The notes beneath the pieces are model-generated. The model was not told the DNA's origin. It searched no databases and was given only the letters and a program-made list of their open reading frames with translations. The position numbers and the translations under genes are program-made. A stretch of 10,991 nt of DNA from Bryobacterales bacterium (GTDB lineage: Bacteria; Acidobacteriota; Terriglobia; Bryobacterales; Bryobacteraceae). Position 1 is the first letter of the stretch, and each line of letters starts with the position of its first letter. Positions 5,540 to 10,991 of this stretch are shown in pieces. The stretch is from the NCBI GenBank assembly GCA_003487005.1, contig DNFG01000433.1:1-10991 (forward strand), given 5' to 3'.

Positions 5540-8446
5540 ATGACGACCGCGATTTTTACAATCGTCGCCAAGAACTACCTCGCGCACGCACGAGTGCTGA
5601 TGGAATCGATACGCCGACAGCATCCGGACCTGCTGAGGATCGTGGTCCTGGTCGATGAGGTTGACGGTTACTTCGATCCGGCGAAGGAACCTTTCGAGGT
5701 AGTTCTTTCGTCGGAATTCAATCTTCCGTCTTCACGCTGGTTTCACTTTAAGTATTCGATTCTGGAATTAAGTACCGCGGTGAAACCGTACGCGTGTGAG
5801 TACCTGTTTCAGAGGTACCACCTGAAGAAGCTGATCTATCTTGATCCGGACATCAAGACGTACGCGCGTCTGGACTGTCTGCTCAACGGACTGGATCACA
5901 ACTCGATTCTTCTCACGCCCCATCTGACCGATTCGATAGAGGACAACTGCCAACCCGGGGAGCTCGACATTCTCCGCTCGGGCACCTATAACCTGGGATT
6001 CATTGGACTTGCGCTGACCGAGGAGACGCGGCGGTTCCTGACGTGGTGGCAATCGCGCCTTTACGAGCACTGCGTGGTGGATCTTGATCGCGGATTATTC
6101 GTGGACCAGCGGTGGATGGACCTGGCTCCCAGTCTGTTCTCGGGAGTTTCGATTGATCGCCGTCCGGGGTTGAATGTCGCCTACTGGAATCTGATGCACC
6201 GGGTGATCCGGGCCGAGAAAGGCGGCCGGTTCACAGCGAATGGGGAGACGCTTCTTTTCTTTCATTTCAGTGGATTCGATCCCGACAATCCGATGCAGTT
6301 TTCGAAGCACCAGAACCGTTTCCGGCTATCCGATCTGGGCGATGCGACGTATCTGGTGAGCGAATACAAGGACGCGCTGCTGAAGCAGGGTTATGCTGAA
6401 TGCCGTCGCTGGCCGTACGCCTACGGGCGGTTCCGGAATGGCTTCCCCATCCCCGATTTGGGGCGGCCATTGCACCATGAGCACCCGGAGATTGTCGAAC
6501 AGGTAGCCGATCCTTTTTCCGACGATGGATTCCGGGCATTTATCGAGGTCTGGAACGGGCCGCTATACGGCCAGAACAGTGACAACACGGGCCTGACCCG
6601 CCTGGCGTACCGGATCTATCGGACGAGACCGGATGTTCAGGCGGTAATGTCAGACGTTGCGGGCGCGGACCGGATTCGATTTCTGGAGTGGTTCGTTTCG
6701 AGCGGAAAGCGGGAGCACCGGCTGAACGAGGCGTTTCTGGCTCCGGCCTGGAATGCCCTGGATGCGGCGCGGCCCACGCTGAGGGATATTGTGACGACCC
6801 AGGATCGCGGGCCGATGCCGGCGGGAGAGGATCGAGGGTCGGCGGAGCACAACGGATGCGTGCCGGCGCAAGAGGAGGCTTCGCTGCCCGATCCAGTGGA
6901 AGCGAGCCAGGGGCATCGGGCGGTTCGTTTGACGCGGTTGGCCCGAGGGATCTACGAATCCCGCGCCGACCTGAAGGAGCGTTTCTCGAGTCTTGAGGGA
7001 GAGCAAGGGCTGGGCCTGCTGGCGTGGTTTCTGAGTTACGGACGGTGGGAGCACAACCTGGGCAGGCAAACGGTCGTGGCTCTGCATGAGCAGTGGAAAG
7101 CCGGTGTTCAGGCGCTGGCCACGCCTTCGGGGAGACTTCGCCAAAGAACTCGTCTGGCACTGATGAAGGGCTCCGTCCTCATTCGTGCCTCAGCGGCGCG
7201 GGCCTTGCTGAAGTTTTCGCGCCTTCGGGCCGACTGGTTGATGAGGCGCTATGAGTTGGAGCCGAGCAGTGCCCGCAAGGAGCCCGAGGACCGAAGATCC
7301 GGCGCGAGAACCCGGCTTGCGCTGCCCGCGGCAGCCGGGAGCAGTCTGAATCTGATCGGCTATGTGCGTTCGGAGATGGGGGTGGGTGAGTCGGCACGCC
7401 TTGCGGTGGCGGCGGCAAGGCGAGCGGGTATTTCCGTCCGCCTTCGCAGCGTGGACGGTGAAGGTCCGTACCGGAAGATGGACCACCGGGCGGGGGAAGT
7501 GAGTTCGGACTTCAACGGATATTTCAACCTGTTCCACGTGAACGCGGATCAGACGCCGCTCATCTTTTCGCGGCTGGAACGTCAATTTCATTCCAGGAAA
7601 TTCAATATTGGCTACTGGGCATGGGAATTGAGTGAATTCCCCGACCGGTGGCGATCGTCGTACGGGTACTACGACGAGATCTGGACGCCAAGCAGCTTTT
7701 GTCAAAGCGCACTGGCGCCCGCGTCGCCGGTCCCAGTGATTTGCATACCCCACGCGGTGGAGGTCACGGGGATTGCGCCGCTGGGCCGGTCCGATTTCGG
7801 GTTGAAGCCGGAGGAATTCGTCTTCCTCTGCATTTTCGACATGTTGAGCGTATTCGAACGCAAGAACCCGCTGGCGGTGGTAGAGGCATTCAGGCGTACC
7901 TTCCAAGGCCACCCGGACTGCCGCCTGGTGATTAAGGTAAACCACGGCGATGAGCGTCCCAAGGCTCTGCAGCAGTTGGCGGAACTGTGCAGGGGCCACT
8001 CGATCACGATCATCAACCGGACGATTGCCCGGGAGGAACTGAACGCCTTAATCAGGCTGAGCGACTGTGTGGTTTCGCTGCACCGCGCGGAGGGGTTCGG
8101 GCTAACACTGGCGGAAGCGATGTACCTGGGCAAACCGGTGATCGCGACGGCATACTCGGGCAACATGGACTTCACCAACCCCAGCAACTCCTTCCTGGTG
8201 GATTATCAACTCCGCCCGGTCGGGCCCGGCTGCGAGCCGTACGACTCCGAACAATTATGGGCTCATCCGGACATCACCAGCGCGTGCGAGCAGATGCGAT
8301 CGGTTTACGAATGCCGGGATCTGCGAGAGCGCAGGGCGGCGGCCGGACAGGAGCATGTGCGGCGATTCCTCTCACCGGAAGCGGTGGGAGAGCAGATCCG
8401 CCGCCGGCTCGATCTGATCGCCCGAGCGCACGCCAATCAGCAGTGA
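5540..8446 (+). CDS. Bifunctional glycosyltransferase: N-terminal GT-A domain, two helical repeats, C-terminal GT4-like GT-B domain
   Basis: The protein has 968 residues from ATG 5540. The frame is open further upstream, to 5288, but that part overlaps the kinase and looks non-coding; homology-like sequence begins at TAIFTIVAKNYLAHARVL. Residues 1 to about 350 look like a GT-A glycosyltransferase: LIYLDPDI (98-105) supplies the metal-binding DPD at 102-104, followed by the SGTYNLGFIGL acceptor-side strand and FFHFSGFDPDNP...SKHQNRF. Residues 352-407 and 464-519 are two copies of a helical repeat (LTRLA..IY..R.D....FS....LEWF..G..EH.L type). From about 603 a GT-B fold starts (LNLIGYVRSEMGVGESAR), with NIGYWAWEL..FP, DEIWTPS.F and the donor-site E-x7-E in HRAEGFGLTLAE (E851, E859), typical of GT4 retaining enzymes. 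No membrane segment or signal is visible, so it is probably cytoplasmic. It may add two successive sugars to a surface glycan. The Shine-Dalgarno is weak. Confidence 0.88.
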   Translation: MTTAIFTIVAKNYLAHARVLMESIRRQHPDLLRIVVLVDEVDGYFDPAKEPFEVVLSSEFNLPSSRWFHFKYSILELSTAVKPYACEYLFQRYHLKKLIYLDPDIKTYARLDCLLNGLDHNSILLTPHLTDSIEDNCQPGELDILRSGTYNLGFIGLALTEETRRFLTWWQSRLYEHCVVDLDRGLFVDQRWMDLAPSLFSGVSIDRRPGLNVAYWNLMHRVIRAEKGGRFTANGETLLFFHFSGFDPDNPMQFSKHQNRFRLSDLGDATYLVSEYKDALLKQGYAECRRWPYAYGRFRNGFPIPDLGRPLHHEHPEIVEQVADPFSDDGFRAFIEVWNGPLYGQNSDNTGLTRLAYRIYRTRPDVQAVMSDVAGADRIRFLEWFVSSGKREHRLNEAFLAPAWNALDAARPTLRDIVTTQDRGPMPAGEDRGSAEHNGCVPAQEEASLPDPVEASQGHRAVRLTRLARGIYESRADLKERFSSLEGEQGLGLLAWFLSYGRWEHNLGRQTVVALHEQWKAGVQALATPSGRLRQRTRLALMKGSVLIRASAARALLKFSRLRADWLMRRYELEPSSARKEPEDRRSGARTRLALPAAAGSSLNLIGYVRSEMGVGESARLAVAAARRAGISVRLRSVDGEGPYRKMDHRAGEVSSDFNGYFNLFHVNADQTPLIFSRLERQFHSRKFNIGYWAWELSEFPDRWRSSYGYYDEIWTPSSFCQSALAPASPVPVICIPHAVEVTGIAPLGRSDFGLKPEEFVFLCIFDMLSVFERKNPLAVVEAFRRTFQGHPDCRLVIKVNHGDERPKALQQLAELCRGHSITIINRTIAREELNALIRLSDCVVSLHRAEGFGLTLAEAMYLGKPVIATAYSGNMDFTNPSNSFLVDYQLRPVGPGCEPYDSEQLWAHPDITSACEQMRSVYECRDLRERRAAAGQEHVRRFLSPEAVGEQIRRRLDLIARAHANQQ
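6593..7096 (+). repeat. Two-copy helical repeat between the two glycosyltransferase domains
   Basis: The copies start at residue 352 (LTRLAYRIYRTRPDVQ) and residue 464 (LTRLARGIYESRADLK). Both continue with a loop, then LEWFVSSGKREHRL or LAWFLSYGRWEHNL. They are separated by about 55 residues of polar, low-conservation linker. Similar repeats occur in other multidomain glycosyltransferases that I recall, so they are part of the architecture rather than an insertion. Confidence 0.65.
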
Positions 8447-8464
8447 ACCCGGCGGCGGGCTGCT
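8439..8464. terminator. Candidate hairpin between convergent glycosyltransferase and methyltransferase genes
   Basis: Outer arms AGCAG (8439-8443) and CTGCT (8460-8464) enclose inner arms CCCG (8448-8451) and CGGG (8456-8459) around a GCGG loop, with TGAA unpaired on one side. The structure spans the TGA of the glycosyltransferase gene (8444-8446) and lies 10 bases beyond the methyltransferase stop. There is no T-tract, so a role in termination is only suggested by position. Confidence 0.22.
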
Positions 8465-8474
8465 CGCGGGGAGA

Positions 8475-10202
8475 TCAGGGGACGAAGGCGGTGCCGATTC
8501 GGATGATCTGATCACCGTTTGCCGTCCTGCCGTCATGGAGTCTGGGCACATCACAGCGCAGGACCGCCTGCCGGCTGACGTCGACGGCGATGAAGCCGGC
8601 GGCGAGAAACCAGTGGCGGAAGCATGCTTCATTCGGCAACCACCAACTGATGCGGTCATCTTTAGTGTAGGGCAGGTACTGGCGCGGTTCGGTCATGCCC
8701 TCGGGTTCGCCGAGAACGACGGGCGTGGAGGCAATGACCCTGTGCCTGCAAACGCTGCGGGCGGCCATCAAGGCCCCAACCGGATCTCTGAGGTGGCAAA
8801 GAATCGCCCCCAGGAACACAAGGTCAAACAGTTCACCGCCGAACATGGCAGGGGAGATATCGTAGACTCGAGAATTCCGGAATTCGACTCTGGAACCCAG
8901 CATTTCCTTCATCGCCCAGAAACCCCGGCTGACGGGGCTGTAGTAAATGGGCTCCCCGGCTGGGCCGTGGCGGTCCGGAGCCCTGCGGCTTTCCTCGATT
9001 CCCGGATAATCGTGACGCCCGTACACGTCGAAATCCTCGTAGCCGCGGGCGTCCACCGTGACGACTTCGGCCCCAAGTTGTTCGAAGTAGTGAGCAAACC
9101 AGCCGGCACCGGTACCGATGTCAAGGACCCGCTTGCCCTTCATGGAATCGGGAAATCCGTAGCTGCCGATATCCGCTCCGATGTTGTAATCTCCGCGAAT
9201 CTCGAGGCCGTTGTCGAAGTAGTAGCTGTGGTACCAGAAATCGAGTTCGGCGCAACGGCGATGAAACTCCTCCGCCGGTAAAGCGGAGGAGTAATGGAGG
9301 CGAAAACTGCCCTGAGGAGGCGGGATGAAGGGCGAGGGCGCGACGCCGGCGTCTTCCGGCGGGGGCGGCGCCGGCGAGGCGGCCTGCCCTTCTCCGGGTT
9401 CGGAGGTCAGGCCTGCGCCGCTCCCGCACATCGACGCCATCGATTCCCGGTCGAGAGGAAACGCATCGACGCTCTCGGGCCCGCGGTGGGCCAGATGGAC
9501 GATCCACTGATGTCCGCGAATGCCCGGAGGTATGGTTTTGACGACGCAGAGACCTGCTTGCCGCACGGCGTCCAGGAACCATTTCCAGTCGTAAATGACA
9601 GCGTTCGTGGGATCGATCTCATTCACGAACAAGGTCACCTGAAAGTCGAAAAGCATCGGGAACGTCTCCCGATCGAAAAAGAACCACGTGGTCCGGGCGA
9701 TGCCGTCCGGCTTGAGAATCCGGGCAGTCTCGTTCAGGTAGAACTCAGCCTGCTCGCGGTAGAGATGGGTGAAGACTGAGTGCGCGACCAGCAGGCTGAA
9801 CGACGCATCCTCGACCGGGAAGGGGCTCGTCGACTGCCGGGTGTTTTCCGGGCCCAACCCGAGATTCCAGACATCGTGATGTTCGAAGGTGAATTCCGGG
9901 GCAAAGTGCGTCAGGTGGTTGCGGCACCAGCCGATCATCTCCTTGTGAATATCAATTCCGACATAGCGTTGGGGTCGGGGAGTCTGACAGATAAATTGTC
10001 GCGCAATGCGGCCACAACCGCAGCCAAAATCGAACACAGACTCACATTGGGCGGCATCGATTTCCGGAAAGACAGGTTGTCCGGCATGGATTTCGAAGAG
10101 GGCGTCGTCATGACACACCAGCCGCCTCAGGTCTACCGGAGGGAGCGGCGGAGCCGTGCCGACGATTTCATTTTGTCCAACAACCGCTTCATCTTCGGAC
10201 AT
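8475..10202 (-). CDS. Tandem (two-domain) SAM-dependent methyltransferase
   Basis: The protein has 575 residues from ATG 10202 and a TGA stop at 8475-8477. Domain 1 (about 25-245) is a class I methyltransferase: SAM loop VFDFGCGCGRIAR (56-68), acidic strand VGIDIHKEMI (81-90), the HSVFTHL motif (141-147) and ILKPDG (162-167). Residues about 260-298 form a Pro/Ala/Gly-rich linker. Domain 2 (about 300-575) is a second class I methyltransferase with a WYHSYYFDNGLEIRG lead-in, SAM loop RVLDIGTGAGWFA (358-370), acidic strand VVTVDA (380-385), and FDLVFLGAILCHLRDPVGAL (459-478). The lead-in and DPVGAL layout resembles CmoB-like/DUF1698-type enzymes. Neither substrate is visible; position beside glycosyltransferases suggests O-methylation of sugars. 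The frame is open upstream to 10574, but that part is an antisense-phase shadow of the repeat gene. The start coincides with a strong -10 box, suggesting a leaderless mRNA. Confidence 0.88.
   Translation of the reverse strand: MSEDEAVVGQNEIVGTAPPLPPVDLRRLVCHDDALFEIHAGQPVFPEIDAAQCESVFDFGCGCGRIARQFICQTPRPQRYVGIDIHKEMIGWCRNHLTHFAPEFTFEHHDVWNLGLGPENTRQSTSPFPVEDASFSLLVAHSVFTHLYREQAEFYLNETARILKPDGIARTTWFFFDRETFPMLFDFQVTLFVNEIDPTNAVIYDWKWFLDAVRQAGLCVVKTIPPGIRGHQWIVHLAHRGPESVDAFPLDRESMASMCGSGAGLTSEPGEGQAASPAPPPPEDAGVAPSPFIPPPQGSFRLHYSSALPAEEFHRRCAELDFWYHSYYFDNGLEIRGDYNIGADIGSYGFPDSMKGKRVLDIGTGAGWFAHYFEQLGAEVVTVDARGYEDFDVYGRHDYPGIEESRRAPDRHGPAGEPIYYSPVSRGFWAMKEMLGSRVEFRNSRVYDISPAMFGGELFDLVFLGAILCHLRDPVGALMAARSVCRHRVIASTPVVLGEPEGMTEPRQYLPYTKDDRISWWLPNEACFRHWFLAAGFIAVDVSRQAVLRCDVPRLHDGRTANGDQIIRIGTAFVP
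9266..9292 (-). repeat. Perfect 10-bp inverted repeat inside the methyltransferase gene
   Basis: Arms ACTCCTCCGC (9266-9275) and GCGGAGGAGT (9283-9292) are exact reverse complements around a 7-base loop. In the coding strand it encodes SSALPAEE near residue 305, just after the Pro-rich linker where the second methyltransferase domain begins. Confidence 0.7.
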
Positions 10203-10208
10203 AGAGCG

Positions 10209-10214
10209 ATTATA
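10209..10214 (-). promoter_or_regulatory. Consensus -10 box (TATAAT) giving a possible leaderless start for the methyltransferase
   Basis: On the minus strand TATAAT is followed by CGCTCT and then the ATG at 10202. The A of the start codon is therefore the seventh base after the box, the normal place for transcription to begin. No Shine-Dalgarno precedes the ATG and no good -35 box is seen 16-18 bases upstream. The surrounding DNA is strongly GC-rich, so an exact TATAAT is notable. Confidence 0.5.
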
Positions 10215-10281
10215 CTCTGCGCGTTCGCATGCCCCGGGGAACCGGCTCAGATTCAGCCATGTCCGGCGGTTTTCTTCTCCG

Positions 10282-10991
10282 CTACCAGACCCCGGGTACC
10301 GGGGTCCACCCGGGACCCCAGCCGGCGATTTTGTCGGCCGTGCCGCCGTCCCAGGCGTAGTTGCCGTCGTAGTCGAGAAACCAGAAGCCCTGGTTGACCA
10401 CGCCGATCTTGGTTTTCCCGTCACCGTTCCAGTCGCCCATGACGATTTGCACGCCCTCCCAGCCCCAACCCACCTGTTTATCGCCCGCAGCGATATTCCA
10501 GCTGTAGTCTCCGTCGTAATCAAGAAACCAGAATCCGCCGCTATAGACGCCGATTTTGTCTCGTCCATCGCCATTCCAATCTCCTACGACAACTTGCACG
10601 CCGTGCCAGCCCCAGCCGGTCTGTTTGTCTTGCGCGGCCGGATTCCAGAGGAAATCACCGTCGTAATCAAGGAACCAGAAACCTCCGCTATACACCCCGA
10701 TTTTGGTTTTGCCATCGCCGTTCCAGTCGCCGGTAATGGGTTTCGCGCCCGGCCAACCCCAACCGATCTGCCGGTCATGAACGCCGCCATCCCAGGCGCC
10801 GTCTCCGTTGTAATCGAGGAACCAGTAGCCGTCGCTGTAGACGCCGACCTTGGTCCGGCCGTCGCCATTCCAATCGCCCACGACAGGAATCGCGCCCGAC
10901 CAGCCGAACTGGATCTCGCGGTCGGTTGCGGGGCCGTCCCAATTCTGGTTGCCGTTGTAGTCCAACCGCCATGTGCCATTGGCGTAGACCG
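10282..10991 (-). CDS. FG-GAP/VCBS-like 49-residue repeat protein (C-terminal part; 5' end outside window)
   Basis: The frame is open to the window edge and ends with TAG at 10282-10284. The TTG at 10965 is internal, since upstream codons (VYANGTWR) match the repeat unit. Units start at 10989, 10842, 10695, 10548 and 10401, exactly 147 bases apart; the last is cut to 39 residues and ends in PGVW. Each full unit reads roughly VYS.G(Y/F)WFLDY(N/D)GD..W......D.Q.GWGW.G....GDWNGDG.TKIG. The DWNGDG segment is a Dx(D/N)xDG calcium-binding loop as in FG-GAP/VCBS propeller blades, and LDY(N/D)G(D/N) adds a second acidic loop. Such proteins are usually exported and act in adhesion or polysaccharide contact; no signal peptide is visible because the N-terminus is missing. 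It reads toward the methyltransferase gene 79 bases away. Confidence 0.9.
   Translation of the reverse strand, partial: VYANGTWRLDYNGNQNWDGPATDREIQFGWSGAIPVVGDWNGDGRTKVGVYSDGYWFLDYNGDGAWDGGVHDRQIGWGWPGAKPITGDWNGDGKTKIGVYSGGFWFLDYDGDFLWNPAAQDKQTGWGWHGVQVVVGDWNGDGRDKIGVYSGGFWFLDYDGDYSWNIAAGDKQVGWGWEGVQIVMGDWNGDGKTKIGVVNQGFWFLDYDGNYAWDGGTADKIAGWGPGWTPVPGVW
10288..10319 (-). other. Two overlapping, mutually exclusive hairpins at the end of the repeat-protein gene
   Basis: Reading the mRNA, GGGGTCC (10319-10313) can pair with GGACCCC (10307-10301). Most of that second arm is also part of GACCCCGG (10306-10299), which can pair with CCGGGGTC (10295-10288). Both stems are perfect (7 and 8 bp) and cannot form together. 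They sit just before the TAG stop, about 85-115 bases upstream of the methyltransferase start. No U-tract follows. This could be a weak terminator or chance in GC-rich Gly/Pro codons. Confidence 0.35.
10401..10991 (-). repeat. Four 147-bp tandem units of the FG-GAP/VCBS-like gene plus the start of the truncated fifth
   Basis: Unit boundaries fall at 10989, 10842, 10695, 10548 and 10401 with no indel between them. The units starting at 10695 and 10548 are the most alike (both VYSGGFWFLDYDGD) and also nearly identical in DNA over their first 30 bases. Constant spacing and close DNA similarity point to fairly recent expansion by unequal exchange. Confidence 0.8.

Noticed and set aside
6650..7160. 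Minus-strand open frames across the glycosyltransferase spacer
   Set aside because: The forward frame has clear repeated motifs here, and the reverse frames show only low-complexity Pro/Arg/Ser text.
8872..8885. 14-base perfect palindrome GAATTCCGGAATTC in the methyltransferase gene
   Set aside because: It lies in the middle of coding sequence (VEFRN), has no flanking site structure and is not repeated elsewhere; chance is the simpler account.
10203..10574. N-terminal extension of the methyltransferase frame up to 10574
   Set aside because: It runs in another phase of the same strand through the FG-GAP-like repeat gene and encodes low-complexity Ser/Thr/Gly text; conserved-looking protein begins only after ATG 10202.
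1..10991. tRNA, rRNA, CRISPR, insertion sequence or phage attachment site
   Set aside because: No cloverleaf-like segment, regularly spaced short repeats, transposase or integrase motifs or terminal inverted repeats were seen on either strand.

Overview
The window is GC-rich, densely coding DNA from a free-living Gram-negative-type bacterium. The best guess is Acidobacteriota of the Bryobacter/Solibacter type. This rests on the secreted modules at 542-1420 and 3523-4401, with motifs such as WVQ, YCLLHYD and LYSD..G.F.GPV.PG, which resemble modules I recall from large extracellular proteins of Solibacter-like genomes. The assignment is from memory, not a search. I see no tRNA, rRNA, CRISPR array, transposase or integrase.

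Layout. (1) 2-1423 (+) is the 3' end of a large secreted protein: two Ig-like repeats, then two copies of a Cys-paired 'WVQ' module. (2) 1441-4404 (+) is a complete 987-residue paralogue 17 bases downstream. It has a signal peptide, a seven-repeat RCC1 propeller, a DUF11/CARDB-like domain, two Ig-like domains and the same pair of WVQ modules. (3) 4417-5460 (-) is a GHMP sugar kinase of the heptose-7-phosphate kinase type with a degenerate N-terminal motif. (4) 5540-8446 (+), divergent from the kinase, is a 968-residue double glycosyltransferase: a GT-A domain, two helical repeats and a GT4-like GT-B domain. (5) 8475-10202 (-) is a 575-residue double SAM-dependent methyltransferase joined by a Pro-rich linker; it may be read from a leaderless mRNA. 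(6) 10282-10991 (-) is the C-terminal part of a protein made of 49-residue FG-GAP/VCBS-like repeats, running off the window.

Reading as a whole. Proteins 1, 2 and 6 look like exported repeat proteins (adhesin or matrix type). Proteins 3, 4 and 5 look like cytoplasmic enzymes for activating, assembling and methylating a surface sugar chain. A plausible but unproven view is a cell-surface module in which an O-methylated glycan is made beside the secreted proteins that display or bind it. Gene orientation alternates, so apart from genes 1 and 2, and possibly 6 and 5, these are separate transcription units. There is no gene-free stretch over 300 bases. The longest gaps are about 79 bases (5461-5539 and 10203-10281).
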